NCBI RefSeq assembly: GCF_004804355.1
Contig: NZ_SRWZ01000001.1
Span: 682,001-746,000, forward strand
Direction: 5' to 3'
DNA: 64,000 nucleotides
From: Cognatitamlana onchidii
GTDB lineage: Bacteria; Bacteroidota; Bacteroidia; Flavobacteriales; Flavobacteriaceae
A program made the translations under genes and the position numbers. A model generated the notes under the pieces. It had not been told where the DNA came from and did no database searches. It was given only the letters and a program-made list of their open reading frames with translations. This document shows positions 1-7,785 of this stretch, in pieces. Within the stretch, counting starts at the first letter, position 1. Every line of letters begins with the position of its first letter.

Positions 1-183
1 ACCTTTGCCGAAAATTACTGCAAATCAATCGATATAAGCTATGTATATATAACAGATATTACAAGGGAAGGGCTAAACAATACTGCTTTGGTAGCTTCCG
101 ATGGACTACACCCATCTGAACTGGCTTATAGTAAGTTTGTAGAAAGAATACTTCCTTTAGCGCTCAACAAACTTAGCCCCTAG
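1..183 (+). CDS. SGNH/GDSL-type hydrolase, C-terminal fragment (5' end outside window)
   Basis: An open frame runs from base 1 to the stop at 181-183 and has no start in the window, so only about the last 60 residues are present. Near the end it reads SDGLHPSELAY, which matches the last conserved block of SGNH/GDSL esterases, where the Asp and His of DxxH complete the catalytic triad. The preceding part, with an ITDIT stretch, also fits that family. Substrate and localisation cannot be judged from this piece. The next gene follows 47 bp downstream on the same strand. Confidence 0.7.
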   Translation, partial: TFAENYCKSIDISYVYITDITREGLNNTALVASDGLHPSELAYSKFVERILPLALNKLSP

Positions 184-230
184 CCATTTCTTTAAATCTT
201 GGTGCACTAAAATTTGTTTACATTTACCTT

Positions 231-1130
231 ATGTTTTCATCAAAGAAAAGGCTTGACAACGCTTATAAAAATGCTAAAATTATTGAATTTGATGACACCA
301 GTAAGTTCATCCTATTTAGTGATTGCCATAGAGGCGACAATAGTTTTGCCGATGATTTTGCCAATAACAGAAATATATACTTTCATGCCCTAAAACATTA
401 TTATAAAGAAGGCTTTGAATATTGTGAACTAGGAGACGGTGATGAACTTTGGGAAAACCTATCCTTTCAATCTATTTTTAACGCCCATAAAAATGTATAT
501 CTGCTCATGAAGCAATTTCATGAACAAAACAGATTACATATGATTTGGGGAAACCATGATATGGTTTATAGAAAACCTGACTTTGTTAAAAAGCACTTGT
601 CGTCTTATTTTGAGCCTAAAACAGGAAAAGACGAAGCACTTTTTGAAGCTATAACCTACCACGAGGGTCTTGTTTTAAAACATCGAAAAACTAACCAACA
701 ATTGTTCCTAGCCCATGGACATCAGGCAGATTGGTGGAATTTTTTGTTTTGGAAATGGAGTCGATTTATGGTAAGAATACTATGGAAGCCGTTGAACGTT
801 ATGGGTATTGCAGACCCAACGAGCCCAGCCAAAAACTACAAAGAACTTATAAAAATTGAGCGAAGAACCAAAAAATGGATTGCAGACAATGAGAATTTAA
901 TAACCATAGTAGGACACACACACAGACCGCGGTTCCCTGAACCTGGCGATATTGCATTCTTTAATGATGGTAGTTGTGTCCATCCCCGAAGCATAACAGG
1001 TTTAGAGATTGAAAATGGTGCTATCTCCTTAATTAAATGGCATATTGCTACCAAAGATGATGGCACTTTGCAAATTGTTAGAACCCTTTTGGAAGGCCCT
1101 GTAAAACTTATAGAATACCAAACTGAATGA
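231..1130 (+). CDS. Calcineurin-like metallophosphoesterase
   Basis: This 299-residue protein has the full metal-binding set of the calcineurin-like phosphoesterase fold: D31-x-H33 (SDCHRG), G68-D69 with D71 (GDGDE), GNHD at 107-110, HGH at 162-164 and GHTH at 228-231. Such enzymes use two metal ions to hydrolyse phosphomono- or phosphodiesters. It has no signal peptide, so it is probably cytoplasmic. It reads GNHD where LpxH lipid-A enzymes have GNRD, so I do not call it LpxH. A DUF1853 gene follows 24 bp downstream, so the two may be cotranscribed. The substrate is unknown. Confidence 0.85.
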   Translation: MFSSKKRLDNAYKNAKIIEFDDTSKFILFSDCHRGDNSFADDFANNRNIYFHALKHYYKEGFEYCELGDGDELWENLSFQSIFNAHKNVYLLMKQFHEQNRLHMIWGNHDMVYRKPDFVKKHLSSYFEPKTGKDEALFEAITYHEGLVLKHRKTNQQLFLAHGHQADWWNFLFWKWSRFMVRILWKPLNVMGIADPTSPAKNYKELIKIERRTKKWIADNENLITIVGHTHRPRFPEPGDIAFFNDGSCVHPRSITGLEIENGAISLIKWHIATKDDGTLQIVRTLLEGPVKLIEYQTE

Positions 1131-1154
1131 AGGGCTACTTTATTAAGAATTATT

Positions 1155-1943
1155 ATGCACCAAAAAAGATATGAAGGCTTTTTAAGAACACCCTGTTTAT
1201 GGGAAAACGATTCCTTATTTGAACTGAAACAATTTGAGATTAAATCGGTTTTAAAAAAAATAGATCTTTCTATTGACTCGAAGCTACGTTTAGGAAAATA
1301 CATAGAACGTTTTGTTTCTTTTCAACTTCAAAACACAAACAGCATTTCAGTTATCGCCGAAAACGTTCAAATTCAGCAGGAAAAAATCACATTAGGGGAA
1401 TTAGATTGTATACTCAAAAAAAATAATCAGCCTATCCATCTTGAAATTATATATAAGTTTTATGTATATAACCCGGCTGTCGGCACAACTGAAATTGATC
1501 ATGTTATCGGCCCTAATAGAAAAGATTCTCTGATTGAAAAATTGGAAAAACTTAAAGAAAAACAGCTACCACTTCTCTACTCAGAAACCTGCAAACCATA
1601 CATAAGTGAATTAGGCCTAAACACCGAAGATATTTCACAACAAGTCTATTTTAAAACTCAGCTTTTTCTTCCCTTCAAGAACCAAAACATTAAGCTTAAA
1701 ACGCTGAATAATGAATGTATCGTTGGTTTTTACATATCTAAAAATGAATTAATCGAATTTTCGGAATGTAAGTTCTACATCCCTATCAAAAAAGATTGGT
1801 TGGTAATACCTCATCCCAATGTAGATTGGTTAAATTTTCAAGCATTTAAGGTCGTTGCCGAAGCATATTTACAACAACAGTATTCTCCCTTATGCTGGGT
1901 AAAATTTAAAAATGGAACTATAACAAAAATGTTCTTAGTTTGA
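1155..1943 (+). CDS. DUF1853 family protein
   Basis: A 262-residue protein whose N-terminal half matches DUF1853: a conserved start ending in a tryptophan-rich LRTPCLW segment, then LGKYIERF, then a GELDCIL motif followed by a HLEIIYKFYVY strand. GELD and the following strand resemble a PD-(D/E)xK-like nuclease core, but that is inference from the pattern E/D...ExxxK. No signal peptide or membrane segment is visible. Its function is not established. The stop codon lies inside one arm of a 15-bp hairpin that probably ends the convergent ferritin transcript. Confidence 0.7.
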   Translation: MHQKRYEGFLRTPCLWENDSLFELKQFEIKSVLKKIDLSIDSKLRLGKYIERFVSFQLQNTNSISVIAENVQIQQEKITLGELDCILKKNNQPIHLEIIYKFYVYNPAVGTTEIDHVIGPNRKDSLIEKLEKLKEKQLPLLYSETCKPYISELGLNTEDISQQVYFKTQLFLPFKNQNIKLKTLNNECIVGFYISKNELIEFSECKFYIPIKKDWLVIPHPNVDWLNFQAFKVVAEAYLQQQYSPLCWVKFKNGTITKMFLV

Positions 1944-1962
1944 CCACCAAACTAAGAACATT
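1928..1962 (-). terminator. Terminator hairpin of the ferritin gene, overlapping the DUF1853 stop
   Basis: A perfect 15-bp inverted repeat (1928-1942 and 1948-1962) has a 5-base loop. On the minus strand it is followed by TTTTTG, giving a good intrinsic terminator 42 bp past the ferritin stop. A second 9-bp hairpin (1972-1980 and 1984-1992) lies just before it. The left arm is also the last codons of the DUF1853 gene. Confidence 0.75.
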
Positions 1963-2003
1963 GTTTCTAAGATGCTGAAACCATTTCAGCATGACATATA
2001 ATT

Positions 2004-2513
2004 TTACTCGCTAGGAAGTCTTTCGTCAATCATTTTTAATGGCATTCCTTCCATTAAATCAAAAATATCGAGTATACTTCTAAAAGTATCTTCTTCTTCA
2101 GACTGTTCGGTGATAAACCATTGTAAAAACACTTCAGTTATCAAATCACCTTCTTTTCTGGCCGACTTAAAAATTTTAAAAATAGATTCAGTGACAGCTA
2201 TTTCCTGTTCAAGACTAGTTTCATAAACACCCCTTAAACTTTCAAAATCGTTATTTACGTTAGTAACATTTGGAGAGACCGCTGCCCCACCGTTATCGTT
2301 AATAAAGGTAAATATCTTCATAGCATGCTCACGCTCTTCTTCGGCTTGTTTATAAAAAAAACTTTTTGCATTTAAAAGCTCTCTTTGGTCACACCAAGAC
2401 GCCATTGCCAAATAAGACGCCGAGGCACTCATTTCCATGGCAATTTGGTTATTTAATAAATCCATCACTTCTGGATGAATTGACATTTGTTTTCTTATTG
2501 CTGTTGCATTCAT
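2004..2513 (-). CDS. ftnA: Ferritin (non-haem iron storage)
   Basis: A 169-residue ferritin-like four-helix protein. The ferroxidase ligands are in place: E27, the E58-E60 run with H63 in an EEEREH segment, and later glutamates in the SLEQEIAVTESI and TEQSEEED segments. The length fits bacterial FtnA. It oxidises Fe(II) and stores the iron as a mineral in a 24-subunit cytoplasmic shell. The start used here gives a 10-residue lead before SIHPEVM; a start at 2483 is possible. A -7 element at 2530-2537 implies a leader of about 12 nt. The gene appears monocistronic. Confidence 0.93.
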   Translation of the reverse strand: MNATAIRKQMSIHPEVMDLLNNQIAMEMSASASYLAMASWCDQRELLNAKSFFYKQAEEEREHAMKIFTFINDNGGAAVSPNVTNVNNDFESLRGVYETSLEQEIAVTESIFKIFKSARKEGDLITEVFLQWFITEQSEEEDTFRSILDIFDLMEGMPLKMIDERLPSE

Positions 2514-2529
2514 AACTTCTCGTTTTTAT

Positions 2530-2537
2530 CAAAGTTA
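2530..2537 (-). promoter_or_regulatory. -7 promoter element for ferritin
   Basis: On the minus strand this reads TAACTTTG, a perfect copy of the Bacteroidota -7 consensus TAnnTTTG. The predicted transcript start is near 2525, about 12 nt before the ferritin ATG. No clear -33 TTG is seen at the usual spacing. Confidence 0.55.
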
Positions 2538-2601
2538 CAACAAAAAGATCAGGGTAATCGATCGTTAAGGGAATTTAAAAAAAGTCTAAATAAATATAGG
2601 A

Positions 2602-2904
2602 CTAGACTAAAACGGGATTGAAGCTTAAAAAGAACAACGCAATTTCTTCCTTTAACTTCAACAATTGCGAAATATCTAAGTAAAGAAGATGTTGCTTATC
2701 GGCCACAAATAGCAAAACGAAATTTTCATTATTTATGATTTCGTTTAGCGTATTGAAAGTGGTGAGTTCATTGATTTTACGCCTTAACTCCAACATTTGA
2801 GGAAACGATAGTTGGATCTCCTTATTGGGTGTAATTAAAAGATATTTACAAAACGTAGTTTGTTTTAATTGGTAGCAGTATTCTATATCATTTTCGTTAT
2901 TCAC
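2602..2904 (-). CDS. Small conserved-type hypothetical protein, GTG start
   Basis: A 100-residue cytoplasmic protein without signal peptide or membrane helix. I do not recognise it firmly. The order of a CKYLLITPNKEIQLSF strand, a helix and a second strand-helix unit with LLYLDISQLLKLKEEI somewhat resembles DUF6686 proteins but lacks their paired cysteines. No ATG is available near the start, so GTG at 2904 is the likely initiator. A perfect -7 element ends 4 bases before it, which suggests a leaderless message. Confidence 0.55.
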   Translation of the reverse strand: MNNENDIEYCYQLKQTTFCKYLLITPNKEIQLSFPQMLELRRKINELTTFNTLNEIINNENFVLLFVADKQHLLYLDISQLLKLKEEIALFFLSFNPVLV

Positions 2905-2908
2905 GAGG

Positions 2909-2916
2909 CAAATATA
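2909..2916 (-). promoter_or_regulatory. -7 promoter element, probably giving a leaderless mRNA
   Basis: Minus-strand TATATTTG, followed by CCTC and then the GTG start at 2904. Transcription starting about 4-5 bases after the element would begin at or next to the start codon. Confidence 0.55.
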
Positions 2917-2977
2917 AATTTTATTTAGAATAAATAAAAATAATAAAAAGAAGATTTCCGCGGAAGATAGGACTTCA

Positions 2978-3307
2978 TTAACTCTCTGGAGCTAACTCAA
3001 CCTCAAGCCCTTCCATTTCGGGTGTAATTTGAATTTGGCACCCCAAACGCGAATTATCCTGTACATCAAACGCTTCAGAGAGCATTGCTTCTTCGTCATC
3101 CGACATTGGGGGCAATTCATTATCACTCTTAACATAACATTGACAAGATGCACACATAGCCATACCTCCGCAAACACCAATGGTACCTTCAGGAGCCAGC
3201 TCATAAGAGCGAACCACTTCCATTAAGTTCATAGCCATATCTGTTGGCGCAACAATTTCATGGGTTACACCATCTCTATCCGTTATCTTAATATTTATAT
3301 CTTCCAT
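2978..3307 (-). CDS. 2Fe-2S ferredoxin (adrenodoxin type)
   Basis: About 109 residues when started at the ATG at 3307; a GTG two codons upstream is less likely. The cluster ligands follow the adrenodoxin/plant pattern: the loop CGGMAMCASC supplies three cysteines as C-x5-C-x2-C, and the fourth lies near the C-terminus in RLGCQI. Such ferredoxins donate electrons to Fe-S assembly or to oxygenases. The nearby NifU-like and Mrp genes point to Fe-S metabolism, but this gene has its own promoter at 3355-3362 and an inverted repeat in its leader. Confidence 0.9.
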   Translation of the reverse strand: MEDINIKITDRDGVTHEIVAPTDMAMNLMEVVRSYELAPEGTIGVCGGMAMCASCQCYVKSDNELPPMSDDEEAMLSEAFDVQDNSRLGCQIQITPEMEGLEVELAPES

Positions 3308-3320
3308 TATCACACTTTTT

Positions 3321-3337
3321 TACTTCAATATGAAGTA
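3321..3337. repeat. Inverted repeat in the ferredoxin leader
   Basis: A perfect 7-bp inverted repeat, TACTTCA and TGAAGTA, with a 3-base spacer, lies between the predicted transcript start (about 3350) and the ferredoxin start codon. It could be an RNA hairpin or an operator just downstream of the promoter. Confidence 0.5.
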
Positions 3338-3354
3338 TAGCACATTTTATGCCG

Positions 3355-3362
3355 CAAATTTA
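3355..3362 (-). promoter_or_regulatory. -7 promoter element for ferredoxin
   Basis: Minus-strand TAAATTTG. It predicts a start near 3350 and a leader of about 43 nt containing the inverted repeat at 3321-3337. Confidence 0.5.
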
Positions 3363-3427
3363 AACTTTAAAATGAATTTTGAAACAGCTTTGTCTATTAT
3401 TTTAGTAGGAATTTAAAATAATGTAAA

Positions 3428-3673
3428 TTAAGCATCTATATTTATAACCTGTTCAATTTTAGGAACATACTTTTTAATAGTCATTTCCACACCAGACTTA
3501 AGCGTCATTTGATTAACGCTGCAACCTACACAAGCGCCCTTTAATTGAACTTTTACCAAGGTATCGTCTTCTTCAATTGCTAACAATGAGATATCACCAC
3601 CATCGCTTTGTAAAAACGGACGGATTTCATCTAATGCTTTAAGCACATTGTCTTTTACTTCTTCTGACGTCAT
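3428..3673 (-). CDS. NifU C-terminal-like Fe-S scaffold protein
   Basis: An 81-residue protein equal to the stand-alone NifU C-terminal domain. It has the FLQSDGGDI signature at residues 20-28 and the cluster-binding pair C48-x-x-C51 (CVGC). Proteins of this type hold a 4Fe-4S cluster transiently and pass it to apo-proteins. The gene begins 4 bp after the Mrp-like ATPase stop on the same strand, so the two form an Fe-S carrier operon. Confidence 0.92.
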   Translation of the reverse strand: MTSEEVKDNVLKALDEIRPFLQSDGGDISLLAIEEDDTLVKVQLKGACVGCSVNQMTLKSGVEMTIKKYVPKIEQVINIDA

Positions 3674-3677
3674 AAAT

Positions 3678-4814
3678 TTATTTTTTAACTGCCGAACAAC
3701 CTGCCATTGTTGTAATTTTTATTGCTTCTGTAGGTGGCAAATCTTCATTACGCCTTACAACTTCTTGTACCACATTTTGAGTTAACTTTTCGAATGCTCG
3801 TTCTAAAGGCGTTGCTGTTTGCAAGGCTGCAGGGCGCCCTACATCACCAGCTTCTCTTATACTTTGCACCAAAGGCAACTCTCCTAAAAAGGGTACTTTT
3901 AAATCTTCCGCCAAATGTTTGGCTCCTTCTTTACCAAAAATATAATATTTGTTCTCTGGTAACTCCTCTGGTGTAAAATACGCCATGTTTTCTATAATAC
4001 CTAATACAGGCACACTTATGCTATCTTGCTGAAACATGGCAACTCCTTTTTTAGCATCTGCAAGTGCCACATTTTGTGGTGTACTCACCACAACCGCTCC
4101 AGTAATGGGAAGGGACTGCATAATACTTAAATGAATGTCTCCTGTACCAGGAGGTAAATCTAAAAGTAAAAAATCTAGCTCCCCCCAATGGGCATCAAAA
4201 ATCATTTGATTTAAGGCTTTTGCTGCCATAGGTCCGCGCCAAACAACGGCCTGATTTGGTTGCGTAAAAAATCCAATAGACAATACTTTTACACCGTAAT
4301 TCTCTATAGGCTTCATCTTAGATTTACCATCAATATTCACAGCTAACGGTTTTTCTGCTTCTACATCAAACATGATAGGAATTGATGGACCATAAATATC
4401 GGCATCAAGAACCCCAACTTTAAATCCCATTTTAGATAAAGTAACAGCCAAATTTGCAGTAACTGTAGATTTACCAACACCACCTTTACCCGATGCGACA
4501 GCAACTATGTTCTGAATGCCAGGAATTGGCTTACCTTTTATAACATTAGTCTTAGGTTTTTCTGGTGCCTCAACCTTAACATTTACCTTAATTTTAGCCT
4601 TCGCATAAACCTTTTCATGAATGGTTTTTAAGATGTCAACTTCTGTTCTTTTTTTAGCCTGAAGACTTGGGTTTTTTATAGTAATATCTACAATTACCTC
4701 ATCACCAAATGTAATCACGTTTTTAACAGCTCCGCTCTCAACCATATTTTGCCCTTCACCAGGAACCGTAATGCTTTCTAACGCCTTTAATATATCTTGT
4801 TTACTAAGCTTCAT
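3678..4814 (-). CDS. mrp: Mrp/NBP35-family Fe-S carrier ATPase
   Basis: About 378 residues from the ATG at 4814. An N-terminal MIP18/DUF59 domain (about residues 1-90) precedes a P-loop ATPase with the deviant Walker A GKGGVGKST and DADIYGPS. The family carries 4Fe-4S clusters. The C-terminal CxxC that binds the bridging cluster in ApbC/Nbp35 is absent: the segment before YYIFGKEG reads TPEELPENK. A longer start at 4844 is ruled out because a perfect -7 element covers 4842-4849. The gene is followed immediately by the NifU-like gene. Confidence 0.92.
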   Translation of the reverse strand: MKLSKQDILKALESITVPGEGQNMVESGAVKNVITFGDEVIVDITIKNPSLQAKKRTEVDILKTIHEKVYAKAKIKVNVKVEAPEKPKTNVIKGKPIPGIQNIVAVASGKGGVGKSTVTANLAVTLSKMGFKVGVLDADIYGPSIPIMFDVEAEKPLAVNIDGKSKMKPIENYGVKVLSIGFFTQPNQAVVWRGPMAAKALNQMIFDAHWGELDFLLLDLPPGTGDIHLSIMQSLPITGAVVVSTPQNVALADAKKGVAMFQQDSISVPVLGIIENMAYFTPEELPENKYYIFGKEGAKHLAEDLKVPFLGELPLVQSIREAGDVGRPAALQTATPLERAFEKLTQNVVQEVVRRNEDLPPTEAIKITTMAGCSAVKK

Positions 4815-4841
4815 GTCTTTTATTAAGAATCGTTCTAAAGG

Positions 4842-4849
4842 CAAAGATA
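4842..4849 (-). promoter_or_regulatory. -7 promoter element for mrp, fixing its start
   Basis: Minus-strand TATCTTTG. The predicted transcript start is near 4837, giving a 23-nt leader to the ATG at 4814 and excluding the upstream in-frame start at 4844. Confidence 0.6.
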
Positions 4850-4921
4850 AACAATAAAGCAGGAAGATTAACGGCTGAAGCTAGAAGTTTTAACTATGTT
4901 ATTATTGGGTTTGATTATGAG

Positions 4922-5251
4922 TTATAATTCCTTAGAGGGGTCCCAAAATACCTGATCAAAATTTTGAATTTGGTTGTCTACTACCACGATCCCCTCACTT
5001 TCTAAAAGTTGTTGCATTAGGTTGGTACCATCAAAATGATGTTTTCCCGTTAATAGCCCCTTTCTGTTAACCACTCTATGGGCTGGCACTTCTTTTCCTG
5101 AAGATCCATTCATGGCATACCCTACCATTCTGGCGCTTCTTGCAGTCCCTAAATATTTAGCGATCGCACCATAACTTGTTACTCTTCCATAAGGTATAAC
5201 CTTGGCTACATTATAAACTTTATCAAAAAAACTTAAAGTCTCTGGTTTCAA
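4922..5251 (-). CDS. Alkyltransferase-like protein (MGMT fold, no catalytic Cys)
   Basis: A 109-residue protein equal to the C-terminal DNA-binding domain of O6-alkylguanine-DNA alkyltransferase. The helix-turn-helix with RVTSYGAIAKYLG and the arginine-finger region ARMVGYAMN are present. The active-site PCHRV motif reads P56-A-H-R-V, so the alkyl-accepting cysteine is an alanine. Such ATL proteins bind O6-alkylguanine and hand it to nucleotide excision repair rather than reversing it. It is the last gene of a trmB-LysE-ATL operon, 3 bp after the LysE-like stop. Confidence 0.88.
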   Translation of the reverse strand: MKPETLSFFDKVYNVAKVIPYGRVTSYGAIAKYLGTARSARMVGYAMNGSSGKEVPAHRVVNRKGLLTGKHHFDGTNLMQQLLESEGIVVVDNQIQNFDQVFWDPSKEL

Positions 5252-5254
5252 AAC

Positions 5255-5884
5255 TTACCAATCGTTTAAAATATTTATTAAAGTAATTATGGATATTATC
5301 CCCGTAACGCTTCCTATAATGCGATTCATATTCTTCTGAGAAGTAAAGGTTTTACCTTTTATTTTATCGAAAAAGAAAATATACAAATACAGAGGAACAA
5401 ACGTACCAATAATGCCTCCTGAAACATACGTAATAATGTTGCTATTTTCAAAAGTCATCCAACCAAAAGAAGCTAAAGTTATAGTAATGTACGCATGATA
5501 AGGAATAGGGAAAACATTAATTGTTGCAAGAAAGACACCTTGAAAAAACCGACTATGTTTACTTTTTATTTTAGGGTCTATTTGTTGTTTTGAGCTGGAC
5601 TTAGCAATAAAAAAAAAGTAAATAGTTATTAAGATAAAAATAACCAAGCCGATAAACCTAAGAATACTTATAACCTCTGGATGCCTGCTTAAATATCTTG
5701 AAAATATAGCTGCTAAATAAATTTGAAAGAAGTTAATTACACAAACCCCAATGGAAAACATAATGCCTCTTATATAACCCTCTTTAAGGCTTATTTTTGC
5801 GGCCGTTACATTTAACATTCCGGGAGGCATAGCCCCAATGAAGGTTAAAATAAAAGCTAAAAAGAAAATAATGGCAAAATCCAA
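5255..5884 (-). CDS. LysE-family transporter
   Basis: A 209-residue integral membrane protein with about six hydrophobic segments. The N-terminal part has the LysE/RhtB-type GAMPPGMLNVTAAK motif, like the GPxN region of amino-acid exporters, followed by KEGYIRGIMFSIG. It probably exports an amino acid or small metabolite across the inner membrane; the substrate cannot be told from sequence. It starts 1 bp after the trmB stop, so translation is likely coupled. Confidence 0.8.
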   Translation of the reverse strand: MDFAIIFFLAFILTFIGAMPPGMLNVTAAKISLKEGYIRGIMFSIGVCVINFFQIYLAAIFSRYLSRHPEVISILRFIGLVIFILITIYFFFIAKSSSKQQIDPKIKSKHSRFFQGVFLATINVFPIPYHAYITITLASFGWMTFENSNIITYVSGGIIGTFVPLYLYIFFFDKIKGKTFTSQKNMNRIIGSVTGIISIITLINILNDW

Positions 5885-5885
5885 G

Positions 5886-6560
5886 TTATTTAATTTTAAA
5901 ACGAATATACGTAATTGGTTTATTTTGCTCTAGATATTGAGATTCATAAAAGGTTTGAATACTGGTTACTTCTTCTGGGCTTCCTTCTTGTTTATAAACA
6001 TTATGATTGGCGTATAATATTTCATGACCTGAACCATGCAGTAAACCCAGCGTGTAGCCATGCATAAATTCACTATCGGTTTTTAAATTAACAACTCCTT
6101 CTGGTTTTAGTATTTGTTTGTATTTAGCCAAAAAACTAGCATTGGTCATTCTATGCTTTGTTCGCTTATACTTTATTTGAGGGTCTGGAAAGGTAATCCA
6201 AATTTCATCCACTTCATTATTGGCAAAAGCATGATCTATTAGTTCTATTTGAGTTCTTAAGAATCCAACATTTTCAATTTGTTCTTCAATAGCCGTTTTA
6301 GCTCCACGCCAAAACCGTGCGCCTTTTATATCAATGCCAATAAAGTTTTTCTCGGGATACTTTTTTGCAAGTGCCACAGAATATTCTCCCTTGCCACATC
6401 CAAGTTCTAACACTAATGGATTATCATTCTTAAAAAAATCCGTTCTCCAATGGCCTTTAAGCTTAAAACTTGAATTTACTAATTCATCTCTACCGGGCTG
6501 AATAACATTTTTAAAGGTTTCATTTTCTTTAAATCGTTTAAGTTTATTTTTACTTCCCAA
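5886..6560 (-). CDS. trmB: tRNA (guanine-46-N7)-methyltransferase
   Basis: A 224-residue class I SAM methyltransferase. The SAM-binding loop is ELGCGKGEYSVALA, followed by FIGIDIKGARFWRGAK. The TrmB-specific ITFPDPQIKYKRTKHRM segment, which carries catalytic and tRNA-binding residues, is complete. It makes m7G46 in the tRNA variable loop using SAM. It is the first gene of the trmB-LysE-ATL minus-strand operon. The length agrees with the family. Confidence 0.95.
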   Translation of the reverse strand: MGSKNKLKRFKENETFKNVIQPGRDELVNSSFKLKGHWRTDFFKNDNPLVLELGCGKGEYSVALAKKYPEKNFIGIDIKGARFWRGAKTAIEEQIENVGFLRTQIELIDHAFANNEVDEIWITFPDPQIKYKRTKHRMTNASFLAKYKQILKPEGVVNLKTDSEFMHGYTLGLLHGSGHEILYANHNVYKQEGSPEEVTSIQTFYESQYLEQNKPITYIRFKIK

Positions 6561-6738
6561 GATTTAATAACTATTTCTTATTATTATTTTATTTTTGGTA
6601 AAATTAAGGAAATATATGAGAGTGTTAATACCCTTACCTTTGTTTTTATCTTAACCATACACTATGGAATAAGCATAAATTTAAACACTTATAAGATTAA
6701 TTTATTCAGACCTTTTTTAGGCTCAAAATAATAAGTAA

Positions 6739-7785
6739 ATGAAAAAGCGGATTTTAGTTGCACCTTTAAATTGGGGACTTGGTCATGCTACTAGGTGCAT
6801 TCCTATTATTCGTGGGCTTCTTGATCATAATTTCACCCCGATAATTGCAAGTGATGGCGCTGCTCTGAGCCTATTAAAAAAAGAATTTCCTAACCTTTCG
6901 TCTGTAGAATTACCATCCTATGACATTACCTATGCAAAAAACAGCAAACTTTTTAAACTAAAGCTCCTAAAAGACTCACCAAAGCTTATAAATGCTATTA
7001 AAGAAGAAAAAAAGGCTGTTGCAGCAATTTTAAAACATAACGATATAGCTGGAATTATTTCTGATAACAGACTTGGAGTTAGGCACAAAAATGTACCATC
7101 AGTTTTTTTAACGCATCAAATAAATGTTTTAAGTGGCAGCACCTCTTGGTTAAGTTCTAAAATGCATCAAAAATTTATTAAAAAATATAATGTTTGCTGG
7201 GTACCCGATGTTGAAGAAGATGTTAATTTAAGTGGAAAATTAGGTCATATAGCTTCTTTTGATATTCCCATTAAGTACATTGGCCCTCTAAGTAGATTTA
7301 ACCCTTCGGCGCACCCTATTAAGAACAATTTAATGGTTTTAATTTCTGGCCCCGAACCTCAGCGAACGCTCCTAGAAAAAAAGCTACTCGAAGCGTTAAA
7401 AAACTATCCTGGGAAAATAGTTATGGTAAAAGGTGTTCTTGAAAAAGAACAAACTATTGAAACCAATGGGCAAATGACTATTTACAATTTTATGACATCT
7501 GCGCTTCTAGAGAAAACAATTAATGAAAGCGCCTTAATTATTTCAAGATCTGGGTACACAACTATAATGGATTTGTCTAAACTGAACAAAAAAGCCTTTT
7601 TTATTCCCACCCCAGGGCAGTTTGAACAAGAGTATTTAGCAAAGAGACTTATGGAAATGAATCTTGTTCCAAGCTGCAAACAAGATGAGTTTACACTAAA
7701 AAATCTTAAAGATGTTGAGAACCACAATGGCTTAAAAGCTTTTAATTTCCAAATAGATTTTAAAGAATTATTCAACCTTTTCTAG
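6739..7785 (+). CDS. Glycosyltransferase (GT-B, MurG/GT28-like)
   Basis: A 348-residue soluble protein opening with a Rossmann strand and the glycine motif NWGLGHATRCIP, typical of GT-B enzymes related to MurG and monogalactosyldiacylglycerol synthase. The C-terminal half has ALIISRSGYTTIMDL and FIPTPGQFEQEYLA, which match the nucleotide-sugar binding region (GGxxT, then P.....QxxNA-like). It probably adds a sugar to a lipid or surface acceptor. Donor and acceptor are unknown. Its 3' end overlaps the convergent histidine kinase gene by 18 bp. Confidence 0.75.
   Translation: MKKRILVAPLNWGLGHATRCIPIIRGLLDHNFTPIIASDGAALSLLKKEFPNLSSVELPSYDITYAKNSKLFKLKLLKDSPKLINAIKEEKKAVAAILKHNDIAGIISDNRLGVRHKNVPSVFLTHQINVLSGSTSWLSSKMHQKFIKKYNVCWVPDVEEDVNLSGKLGHIASFDIPIKYIGPLSRFNPSAHPIKNNLMVLISGPEPQRTLLEKKLLEALKNYPGKIVMVKGVLEKEQTIETNGQMTIYNFMTSALLEKTINESALIISRSGYTTIMDLSKLNKKAFFIPTPGQFEQEYLAKRLMEMNLVPSCKQDEFTLKNLKDVENHNGLKAFNFQIDFKELFNLF

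Noticed and set aside
231-1130. LpxH (UDP-diacylglucosamine hydrolase) as the call for the phosphoesterase
   Set aside because: The third motif is GNHD rather than GNRD and the C-terminal part is not LpxH-like, so only the superfamily is assigned.
836-1303. 155-codon minus-strand open frame across the phosphoesterase/DUF1853 junction
   Set aside because: It lies opposite two genes with clear motifs and its own product has no family pattern, so it is an antisense shadow.
4815-4844. Upstream start of the mrp gene
   Set aside because: A perfect -7 promoter element lies over it, so it is probably not in the transcript; the family start is at 4814.
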